Below are positions 1 to 6,583 of a DNA stretch of 6,583 nucleotides, piece after piece. Made by a program: the position numbers and the translations under genes. This DNA comes from Planctomycetota bacterium (GTDB lineage: Bacteria; Planctomycetota; Phycisphaerae; WQYP01), in contig JAJYPG010000071.1 of the NCBI GenBank assembly GCA_021795535.1, positions 1-6,583 on the forward strand, read 5' to 3'. The notes under the pieces are model-generated. The model was not told where the DNA came from and made no database searches. It saw only the letters and a program-made list of their open reading frames with translations. Position 1 is the stretch's first letter. Each line of letters opens with the position of its first letter.

Positions 1-1100
1 TAACGATCTTTTGCCAGATAATCTCCACTTTCGCATACCGGCCCGACGATGTCCACTTTTTCATCGCCCGCCGTTCGCAGCGTGCTTTGACGATTATCGG
101 GAGCGGAGCAACCGCTGACATCCACCAGCCAGATGAAATGATAGCTTTCATAAAGCGTCGGACGGATCAGATCGTTCATGGCTGCATCAGCAATGACAAA
201 GGCTTTGTTGCCACCCGTTTTGGTATAAACCACACGGGTAACCAGAATGCCCGCGTTACAGGAAATGGATCGCCCCGGTTCGAAAATGATCCGCAGTTGC
301 CGACCGGCAAGCAGAGGAATAATGGCCGCGGCATAATCCGCAGCGCTGGGGGCTTCATCTCCTTCGTAAAACGCGGCAAAACCACCGCCAATATCCAGCG
401 TGTCAATCACCACTCCACGCGCCGCAAGCTGGTCAATAAGGGCCAGTGCCTTGAGGACCGCATCAACATACGGCTGAGTTGATTTTATGGGTGATCCAAT
501 ATGCAGGTGCATCGCGCTTAACCGGGCATGTTTGGCCTTGGTCGCCGCTATATAAAAATCCATAGCGCGGTCAATATCGACGCCAAATTTGGTCTCTTTT
601 TTCCCGGTAAGGGTTTTGGCATGCGTCCCTGCACTGGAAACATCCGGATTCACGCGCAACGCGCCGCGCGCGTGGGCACCGGCCTGTCCAGCGAGCCGGT
701 CAAGGTTCCAGAATTCCTCTTCACTTTCAATATTGAACCATCCGATGCCCGCTTGAAGCGCCTCATTTATTTCCGCATCCGTCTTGCCCACGCCGGCGAA
801 GACAATTTTGCCAGGTGTGGCACCAGCCTTAAGAGCACGAAACAATTCGCCGCCGGATACCACATCAAAACCACTGCCCTGCTGCTGCAACGCTTTGAGA
901 ATCGCCAGATTTCCACAAGATTTAATGGAATAGCAGATCAGCGGGTTCAGTGGCGAAAACGCCTGGGCAACCCGCTGATAATGGGTAAGCAGTGTGGCCC
1001 GGCTGTAAATGTAGACAGGAGTTCCCACGGCTGAAACAATGTGTTCCACCGGGACCTCTTCGCAATACAGTGCACCGTTACGATAAATAAAATGATCCAT
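1..1100 (-). CDS. lysA: Diaminopimelate decarboxylase (LysA), 3' end cut by the window edge
   Basis: PLP-dependent enzyme of the alanine-racemase-like fold type III. It decarboxylates meso-2,6-diaminopimelate to L-lysine, the last step of the DAP lysine pathway, in the cytosol. I translated the reverse complement by hand: 366 residues with no stop before the window edge. Visible motifs are GTPVYIY (26-32), YSIKS with the PLP lysine K60, SGFDVVSGGEL (76-86), FAGVGKT (101-107), HLHIGS (198-203), the phosphate-binding DIGGGF (236-241), EPGRSI (274-279), MNDLIRPTLYESYH (308-321) and GPVCESGD (353-360), whose Cys and Glu belong to the partner-subunit active site in this family. Family members run to about 415-430 residues, so about 50 C-terminal residues are probably missing. 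I chose the MDHF start at 1100 because family N-termini often begin this way; an in-frame ATG at 1118 would add METSTT. PLP decarboxylases for arginine or ornithine share the fold, but the motif set fits LysA best. Confidence 0.95.
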   Translation of the reverse strand, partial: MDHFIYRNGALYCEEVPVEHIVSAVGTPVYIYSRATLLTHYQRVAQAFSPLNPLICYSIKSCGNLAILKALQQQGSGFDVVSGGELFRALKAGATPGKIVFAGVGKTDAEINEALQAGIGWFNIESEEEFWNLDRLAGQAGAHARGALRVNPDVSSAGTHAKTLTGKKETKFGVDIDRAMDFYIAATKAKHARLSAMHLHIGSPIKSTQPYVDAVLKALALIDQLAARGVVIDTLDIGGGFAAFYEGDEAPSAADYAAAIIPLLAGRQLRIIFEPGRSISCNAGILVTRVVYTKTGGNKAFVIADAAMNDLIRPTLYESYHFIWLVDVSGCSAPDNRQSTLRTAGDEKVDIVGPVCESGDYLAKDR

Positions 1101-1118
1101 GGTTGTGGATGTCTCCAT

Positions 1119-1246
1119 TACGCAGATGAAGCCCCGGTGCCGATAGGATCACCTGTTCACCCTAACAATGCTGAATTCGGGAAAGGAAGTCTTTGGCCTT
1201 GAGGTAAAACCTTATCGGAGACTGGGTTTATCAAAATTTATCACCT
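1119..1246. other. gltD-lysA intergenic spacer, no clear signal
   Basis: This is the only non-coding stretch in the window, lying downstream of the gltD stop and upstream of lysA. I see no GC-rich hairpin followed by a T-run on the minus strand, so no convincing intrinsic terminator after gltD. I also see no well-formed -35/-10 pair. The best promoter-like string on the minus strand is TTGTTA, 17 nt, TATCGG, which matches the -10 consensus at only three positions. An imperfect inverted repeat pairs CCGATAGG (1140-1147) with CCTTATCGG (1210-1218), separated by 62 nt. It is weak and may be chance. Whether lysA is read through from gltBD or has its own promoter cannot be settled from this sequence. 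Confidence 0.5.
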
Positions 1247-2722
1247 TCACGGCAGGGTTGTTGTGCCCATCAGGAAGCGATCACATTCGCGTGCGGCTCC
1301 CCGGCCTTCGTTAATCGCCCAGACCACCAGGGACTGGCCGCGCCGACAATCGCCCGCGGCAAATACGCCCTCCACCGAAGTGGCAAACTTGCCATATTCC
1401 GCCTTGAAATTGGAGCGGTCATCAGTCTGCAAACCGAACTGCTGCACGAGTGTGTCTTCCGGGCCAAGAAAGCCCATGGCCAGCATCACCAGGTCAGCGG
1501 GCCACTGGTGCTCGGAACCGGGCACTTCACTCATGGACACTTTGCCATTCGTTCCGGTCCATTGAACCTGAACGGTTTTCACCGCACGAACGTTGCCTGC
1601 CTCATCCCCTAAAAATTCCTTGGTTAAAAGGCTGTATTGCCGCGGGTCTTCGCCAAATGCGCCACGCACTTCCTCATGGCCGTAGTCCACACGGTAAATT
1701 CGCGGCCACTGCGGCCAGGGGTTTTCCGGAGCGCGCGTTGCGGGCGGCTGGGCGAGAAGTTCAAAATTCACCAGGCCGCGGCAGCCATGGCGCATGGATG
1801 TGCCAATGCAGTCAGTGCCGGTATCGCCGCCACCAATGACAATCACATTCTTGTCTTTGGCGGAAATATAGTTGCCATCTTTATGATCGGAATCAAGCAG
1901 GCTTTTGGTATTGGCGTGCAGGAAATCCATGGCGAAATGAATACCCTTTAAGCCTCGTCCGGGAATCGGCTTGCGGTCGCCGCCCAGCATATCGCGTGGT
2001 TTTGTCGCGCCGCAGGAAAGGATCATGGCATCGAACTGGCGCAGCAGGTCATGCACATTCACATCTTTACCCACATGCACGCCGGTAATAAATGTTACAC
2101 CTTCTTTTTCCATCAACTTCACGCGGCGGTCCACCACCTTCCGCTTGTCCAGCTTCATGTTCGGAATGCCATACATAAGCAGGCCGCCAATGCGGTCGGC
2201 ACGTTCGTATACCGTCACCAGATGACCAGCCTTGTTAAGCTGATCGGCGGCGGCCAGACCCGCGGGACCGGAACCAATAACCGCGACTTTTTTACCGGTA
2301 CGCACCGCGGGTGGACGCGGCACAACCCAGCCATTGGTCCAGGCATGGTCAATAATAGATTGTTCAATGTTTTTAATGGTGACCGGAGGCTCATTAATGC
2401 CCAGTACGCACGACCCTTCGCACGGTGCGGGGCAGACGCGTCCGGTAAATTCCGGAAAATTGTTGGTCTGCCAAAGGCGTTCAATGGCGGTTTTCCACTG
2501 GTCTTTGAAGACCAGGTCATTCCATTCAGGAATAATGTTGTTTACCGGGCACCCATTCTGGCAAAATGGCACTCCGCAGTCCATGCAGCGGGCACCCTGC
2601 TGACGCAGCTTGGAATCCGGCATATGGTCGTGAAACTCATTCCAGTCCAAAATGCGCAACTTGGCCGAGCGATCCTGCGGAAGCTCGCGGGAAAATTCCA
2701 TAAAACCTGTGGGCTTACCCAT
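1247..2722 (-). CDS. gltD: Glutamate synthase small (beta) subunit, NAD(P)H-dependent
   Basis: This subunit takes electrons from NAD(P)H onto FAD and passes them through [4Fe-4S] clusters to the FMN of GltB, for reductive transfer of the glutamine amide to 2-oxoglutarate. From the ATG at 2722 it has 491 residues, close to family length (about 470-495). The N-terminal cysteine-rich part shows [13 protein letters not shown] (C46, C49, C54, C58) and CPAPCEGSC (C97, C101, C105). The FAD motif GSGPAG is at 150-155, followed by [19 protein letters not shown]; the NAD(P)H motif GGGDTG is at 297-302; the C-terminal AGDCRRGQS (456-464) is the second FAD-contact motif. The reading frame opens further upstream from a TTG at 2746, but GGAGGTG at 2733-2727 sits six bases before the 2722 ATG, and [10 protein letters not shown] is the usual GltD opening, so 2722 is preferred. 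The start overlaps the gltB stop. NADH versus NADPH preference cannot be read from the sequence. GltD-like subunits also occur in other oxidoreductases, but the adjacent gltB settles the role. Confidence 0.97.
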   Translation of the reverse strand: MGKPTGFMEFSRELPQDRSAKLRILDWNEFHDHMPDSKLRQQGARCMDCGVPFCQNGCPVNNIIPEWNDLVFKDQWKTAIERLWQTNNFPEFTGRVCPAPCEGSCVLGINEPPVTIKNIEQSIIDHAWTNGWVVPRPPAVRTGKKVAVIGSGPAGLAAADQLNKAGHLVTVYERADRIGGLLMYGIPNMKLDKRKVVDRRVKLMEKEGVTFITGVHVGKDVNVHDLLRQFDAMILSCGATKPRDMLGGDRKPIPGRGLKGIHFAMDFLHANTKSLLDSDHKDGNYISAKDKNVIVIGGGDTGTDCIGTSMRHGCRGLVNFELLAQPPATRAPENPWPQWPRIYRVDYGHEEVRGAFGEDPRQYSLLTKEFLGDEAGNVRAVKTVQVQWTGTNGKVSMSEVPGSEHQWPADLVMLAMGFLGPEDTLVQQFGLQTDDRSNFKAEYGKFATSVEGVFAAGDCRRGQSLVVWAINEGRGAARECDRFLMGTTTLP

Positions 2723-5700
2723 TTCGCACCTCCGCCATGGCGCCAAGGCGGGCCTGCTGAACCTGTTGCTGCAAGGCCCGTTTGTAGTCTATTGGTATGA
2801 CCTTGTGGAATTTGGTCAGACTGACCGTCCAATTCCTTAAAATGTTATCCGCCACCGCGCTGGTGGTGACGGCCTTGTGCTCTTCAATCATGTTTTTGAG
2901 TTCCGCAATATCGGTTTCATCAGTCAACTTTTCCAGTTCCACCATCGCCAGGTTGCAGCGCGGCAGGAACTGATCGTCCGGGTCGTATACATAGGCAATG
3001 CCACCTGACATGCCCGCGGCAAAGTTGCGGCCAGTTGTGCCCAGAATCACCGTCCGGCCTCCAGTCATGTATTCACAACCATGGTCGCCCACGCCTTCCA
3101 CCACGGCTTTGGCACCGGAGTTTCGCACGCAGAATCGCTCCCCCGCCATACCGCGGAAGAACGCCTTGCCACTGGTAGCGCCGTACAAGGCCACATTGCC
3201 AATCAGAATGTTTTCACAGGGGACAAACGTGCTGGCGCGGTCGGGATAGACCACAATGGTGCCACCAGAAAGGCCTTTGCCGACATAATCGTTGGCATCG
3301 CCTTCCAATTCAATGCAAACGCCGCGCGACAACCATGCACCAAGACTCTGCCCGGCCGAACCGCGAAGTTTAATCTGAATGGTTTTTTCCGGCAGACCAA
3401 GATCGCCATGGCGTTTGGCAATTTCATGGCTAAGCGTGGTACCTACGGTACGGTTGGTGTTCCTGATGGCATATTCCAGCTTGACGGCAGAACCTTTTTC
3501 GAGGGCGGCTTCGGCGTCCTTAATAATTTGGTTGTCCAATGCCAATTCCAGACCATGGTCCTGTTTCTTTGTGGCGTACACCTCCACATTTTCATGCAGC
3601 TTGATGGCCGGTAACAGTATGGGGGCAAGGTCCAGTCCCTGGGCTTTCCAGTGTTTGATTGCCGCATCCACTTCCAGGCGGTCCACACGACCAATCATTT
3701 CATTGAAGGTACGGAACCCCATAAAGGCCATGAGTTCACGTACTTCCTCAGCCAGAAGGAACATAAAATTGACTACATATTCCGGCTTGCCGGCAAATTT
3801 AGCACGCAACACCGGATCCTGCGTGGCAATGCCGACCGGACAGGTATTCAAATGGCAAACACGCATCATGATGCAGCCGAGGGTAACCAGCGGAACGGTG
3901 GCAAAGCCAAATTCCTCCGCACCGAGCAGCGCGCCGATAATCACATCGCGGCCGGTTTTCAATTGGCCATCCACCTGCACCACAATTCGGCTGCGCAGAT
4001 CATTAAGCACCAGAGTCTGGTGGGTTTCCGCCAGACCAAGTTCCCACGGCGTGCCGGCATGCTTAATGCTTGTCAGGGGCGAGGCACCGGTTCCGCCATC
4101 ATGCCCTGCTATTACAACGTGGTCCGCATGGGCTTTGGAAACGCCCGCAGCCACTGTGCCCACACCCATTTCCGCCACCAGCTTCACGCTTATACGCGCA
4201 GCCGGGTTGGCATTTTTCAGGTCATGAATAAGCTGGGCCAAATCTTCAATGGAATAAATATCATGATGCGGTGGCGGACTGATAAGCTGTACGCCAGGCG
4301 TGGCATGGCGCAACTGGCCAATGTAACGGTCCACTTTGTGGCCGGGCAATTGTCCGCCCTCGCCGGGTTTGGCACCCTGGGCCATTTTAATTTGCAGTTC
4401 ATCGGCGTTGGTCAGATAGTTAATGGTCACGCCAAACCGCGCGCTGGCAACCTGTTTAATGGCGGAGCGACGCCGGTCGCCATTGGCATCAGGCTTGAAT
4501 CGCCGGGCATCCTCGCCTCCTTCACCCGTGTTGGATTTACCACCAATGCGGTTCATGGCTACCGCAAGAGTCTCGTGGGCTTCGGTCGAAATAGAACCAA
4601 GGCTCATGGCACCCGTGGCAAAACGCCTGACAATTTCCGCCGCCGATTCAACCTCGGCCAGCATGACAGGTTTGTCCGCGGGCTTAAGTTTGAAAAGACC
4701 ACGCAGGGTACACAAATGACCGGCCTGCTCATTAATAAGCCGGGCATAGCGGGCATAAGCCTCGCGGCTGTTGGTGCGGGCGGCATCCTGCAGATGGGCA
4801 ATTGTTTCCGGATTTAGCAGGTGCTGTTCGCCATTTTTTCGCCAGGCATACTGGCCCCCCTCCGGCAGCATCTTCAAGTGAACATCGCCGGCGCGAGCCG
4901 GATAGCCAATGGCATGGCGGCGCAGAGCCTCTGCGGCCAGCACAGCAAAGCCAACGCCATCAATTTTGGAAACCGTTCCGGCAAAGCAACGGTCAATGAC
5001 TGATTTATGCAAACCGACAGATTCAAATATCTGCGCACCTTTATAGCTTTGCAGCGTTGAGATGCCCATTTTGCTCATGACCTTCAAAAGGCCCTTGCCG
5101 CACGCCTTGATATAATTCTTAACCAGCTTTTCATCATCAAAGGCTGCGTCCACCATTTTTTCCAGCCGCATATTCCAGAGAACTTCAAAGGTCAGATAAG
5201 GATTAATCGCATCGGCTCCATAGCCGATGAGCATGCAATGATGATGCACCTCACGGGCCTCGCCGGTTTCCAGCACCAGCCCAATGCGCGTGCGCGTTCC
5301 CTGCCGCACCAGGTGGTGGTGTACGCTCCCGCAGGCCAGCAGGGTGGGAATGGCGACATGGGTTTCATCCACGGCACGGTCAGTCAGAACCACCAGTTGG
5401 CAGCCATCCTCAATGGCCTGGGAAGTCTGCCGGCAAATATCATCCAACGCATCCAGCAGTGCTTTTTCTCCGCCAGCTCTCGCGAAGACCGCACTGATAA
5501 CCCGGCTCTTCCAGCCACGGGCAACGACTTGATCCAGCGCTTTAAGCCGGGCCAATTGCGCGTTGGTCAAAATCGGCTGGGAAATAAGCAGACGATGGCA
5601 ATGCTCTGGAGTGGCCGCCAGAAGATTTTTCTCCGGCCCGATATAACTTTCCAGACTCATGACGATGGATTCCTTGTCGGAATCCAGCGGCGGATTGGTC

Positions 5701-6583
5701 ACCTGCGCGAAAGCCTGCTGAAAATAATCGTACACCAGACGTGACTGATCGCTTAGACAGGCCAGCGCCGCATCGTTCCCCATCGATCCAAGCGCTTCCA
5801 GCCCGTTGGTACACATGGGCATTAACAGCTTGTAAACATCTTCTGTGGTGTATCCAAGGCACTGGGTACGGCGCAGCAGTGTCTGCGAGGCAAAACCCGG
5901 AACCTCCCCGGCGGCGGGAAGATCATCCAATGTAAGACGCTGTTCCTGCAGCCACTGGCCATAAGGACGCGCCGAGGCCAACTGGCTTTTCAACTCAGAA
6001 TCATCAATGATACGCCCCTGCTCAAAATCCACCAGAAACATACGTCCCGGCTGCAACCGACCTTTGCGGGCTACATTCGCCGGGTCCACCTCCAGCACGC
6101 CTACTTCACTGGCCATAATAACCAGATCATCTTTGGTCACGTAATATCGGCTTGGCCGCAAACCATTGCGGTCCAGCACCGCGCCAATGTAATGCCCATC
6201 GGTAAACGCAACGGAAGCCGGACCATCCCACGGTTCCATCATGCAGGAATGATATTCATAAAATGCCCGGCGGCGAGGGTCCATTGATTCATGGTTCTGC
6301 CACGCCTCGGGAATCATCATCATGACGGAATGCGGCAGAGAACGCCCCGTATGCAGCAACATTTCCAGGCAATTATCAAATTCGCCGGAGTCGGATGTTC
6401 CCGGCTCAATAACCGGTTTGATCAGTTCGACATCAGCCCCGAAAAGATCGGTGGCGAACATCCCCTCACGGGCGTGCATCCAGTTGCTGTTGCCGCGGCG
6501 GGTGTTTATTTCGCCATTGTGGGCCATGAATCGCATCGGCTGGGCACGATCCCAACTTGGAAAAGTGTTGGTGCTGAACCGCG
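2715..6583 (-). CDS. gltB: Glutamate synthase large (alpha) subunit, 5' end cut by the window edge
   Basis: GltB hydrolyses glutamine in its N-terminal class II amidotransferase domain and channels the ammonia to an FMN site, where 2-oxoglutarate becomes glutamate. The frame stays open to the right edge: [15 protein letters not shown] precedes the Met at 6536, which is therefore internal. There are 1288 visible residues, numbered here from the first complete codon. R1, N22, G23 and D64 keep the spacing of the glutamine-site residues I recall from the Azospirillum enzyme (R210, N231, G232, D273), so about 209 residues including the catalytic Cys1 lie outside. The rough layout is: end of the glutaminase domain 1-220; central domain about 234-510 ([26 protein letters not shown]); FMN synthase domain about 624-980 (SNTGEGGED near 683, [11 protein letters not shown] near 826); the [3Fe-4S] ligands C903, C909 and C914 (CX5CX4C); and the C-terminal GXGXG beta-helix about 1010-1250 ([20 protein letters not shown]). 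No frameshift or lost motif was seen. The adjacent gltD indicates the pyridine-nucleotide type rather than the ferredoxin type. Confidence 0.98.
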   Translation of the reverse strand, partial: RFSTNTFPSWDRAQPMRFMAHNGEINTRRGNSNWMHAREGMFATDLFGADVELIKPVIEPGTSDSGEFDNCLEMLLHTGRSLPHSVMMMIPEAWQNHESMDPRRRAFYEYHSCMMEPWDGPASVAFTDGHYIGAVLDRNGLRPSRYYVTKDDLVIMASEVGVLEVDPANVARKGRLQPGRMFLVDFEQGRIIDDSELKSQLASARPYGQWLQEQRLTLDDLPAAGEVPGFASQTLLRRTQCLGYTTEDVYKLLMPMCTNGLEALGSMGNDAALACLSDQSRLVYDYFQQAFAQVTNPPLDSDKESIVMSLESYIGPEKNLLAATPEHCHRLLISQPILTNAQLARLKALDQVVARGWKSRVISAVFARAGGEKALLDALDDICRQTSQAIEDGCQLVVLTDRAVDETHVAIPTLLACGSVHHHLVRQGTRTRIGLVLETGEAREVHHHCMLIGYGADAINPYLTFEVLWNMRLEKMVDAAFDDEKLVKNYIKACGKGLLKVMSKMGISTLQSYKGAQIFESVGLHKSVIDRCFAGTVSKIDGVGFAVLAAEALRRHAIGYPARAGDVHLKMLPEGGQYAWRKNGEQHLLNPETIAHLQDAARTNSREAYARYARLINEQAGHLCTLRGLFKLKPADKPVMLAEVESAAEIVRRFATGAMSLGSISTEAHETLAVAMNRIGGKSNTGEGGEDARRFKPDANGDRRRSAIKQVASARFGVTINYLTNADELQIKMAQGAKPGEGGQLPGHKVDRYIGQLRHATPGVQLISPPPHHDIYSIEDLAQLIHDLKNANPAARISVKLVAEMGVGTVAAGVSKAHADHVVIAGHDGGTGASPLTSIKHAGTPWELGLAETHQTLVLNDLRSRIVVQVDGQLKTGRDVIIGALLGAEEFGFATVPLVTLGCIMMRVCHLNTCPVGIATQDPVLRAKFAGKPEYVVNFMFLLAEEVRELMAFMGFRTFNEMIGRVDRLEVDAAIKHWKAQGLDLAPILLPAIKLHENVEVYATKKQDHGLELALDNQIIKDAEAALEKGSAVKLEYAIRNTNRTVGTTLSHEIAKRHGDLGLPEKTIQIKLRGSAGQSLGAWLSRGVCIELEGDANDYVGKGLSGGTIVVYPDRASTFVPCENILIGNVALYGATSGKAFFRGMAGERFCVRNSGAKAVVEGVGDHGCEYMTGGRTVILGTTGRNFAAGMSGGIAYVYDPDDQFLPRCNLAMVELEKLTDETDIAELKNMIEEHKAVTTSAVADNILRNWTVSLTKFHKVIPIDYKRALQQQVQQARLGAMAEVRNG
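2727..2733 (-). promoter_or_regulatory. Ribosome binding site of gltD, inside the gltB 3' end
   Basis: On the minus strand the string GGAGGTG lies within the last codons of gltB (the Ala-Glu-Val codons of its MAEVRNG ending). Its GGAGG core is six bases upstream of the ATG at 2722. This is a near-perfect Shine-Dalgarno match at ideal spacing, and it decides the gltD start over the more upstream TTG at 2746. Confidence 0.85.

Noticed and set aside
87..1034. Plus-strand open frames of 131 and 168 codons
   Set aside because: Both are antisense to lysA, whose minus-strand translation carries every expected family motif. The plus-strand products are low-information shadows.
1119..1246. Possible lysine riboswitch or attenuator ahead of lysA
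   Set aside because: The spacer is too short for a full lysine riboswitch (about 170 nt or more), and I see neither its conserved helices nor a terminator hairpin. The CCGATAGG/CCTTATCGG inverted repeat is imperfect and widely spaced.
2723..2746. Longer gltD form starting at the TTG at 2746
   Set aside because: The extra residues (MAPWRRCE) do not resemble known GltD N-termini, and the strong ribosome binding site falls inside them, pointing to the 2722 ATG.
2051..2800. Plus-strand open frame of 249 codons
   Set aside because: It is antisense to gltD and the gltD/gltB junction. The product is rich in His, Asn and Arg with no recognisable motif.
3651..4817. Plus-strand open frame of 388 codons opposite gltB
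   Set aside because: It lies wholly antisense to the conserved FMN-domain part of gltB. The translated product shows no recognisable domain, and similar long antisense frames recur along the gene, as expected from its codon usage.
6534..6536. gltB start at the Met codon at 6536
   Set aside because: The frame continues upstream with [15 protein letters not shown], a conserved internal part of the glutaminase domain, so this Met is internal and the true start lies outside the window.

Overview
This window is a housekeeping biosynthetic segment with all genes on the minus strand. In the direction of transcription (right to left) they are gltB (glutamate synthase large subunit, 5' end beyond the right edge), gltD (glutamate synthase small subunit, complete) and lysA (diaminopimelate decarboxylase, 3' end beyond the left edge). 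Coding density is high. The only non-coding stretch is about 128-146 nt between gltD and lysA, depending on which lysA start is used. I found no RNA gene, mobile element, CRISPR array or obvious sign of recent transfer.

Region by region: positions 2715-6583 hold 1288 visible residues of GltB. They cover the end of the glutaminase (class II amidotransferase) domain, the central domain, the FMN/3Fe-4S synthase domain and the C-terminal beta-helix (GXGXG) domain. Positions 1247-2722 hold GltD, with its cysteine-rich N-terminus for [4Fe-4S] clusters and its FAD and NAD(P)H folds. Its start codon lies inside the last codons of gltB (8-nt overlap) behind a strong ribosome binding site, so the two subunits are probably translationally coupled. 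Positions 1-1100 hold 366 residues of LysA, with the PLP lysine, HIGS, GGGF, EPGR and GPVCESGD motifs intact.

Functionally, GltB and GltD form pyridine-nucleotide-dependent glutamate synthase (GOGAT): glutamine + 2-oxoglutarate + NAD(P)H gives two glutamates. LysA makes lysine from meso-diaminopimelate, the last step of a pathway that draws on glutamate as amino donor. The grouping is metabolically sensible, but lysA may have its own promoter.

The organism is a bacterium with moderate GC content. The LysA wording (YSIKSCGN, FAGVGKT, HIGSPI) and the GltD start ([10 protein letters not shown]) remind me of Planctomycetota (Phycisphaerae-like) proteins. That is an impression from memory, not a search result, and is held at low confidence. 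I did not find an undescribed system here; the findings below are modest.
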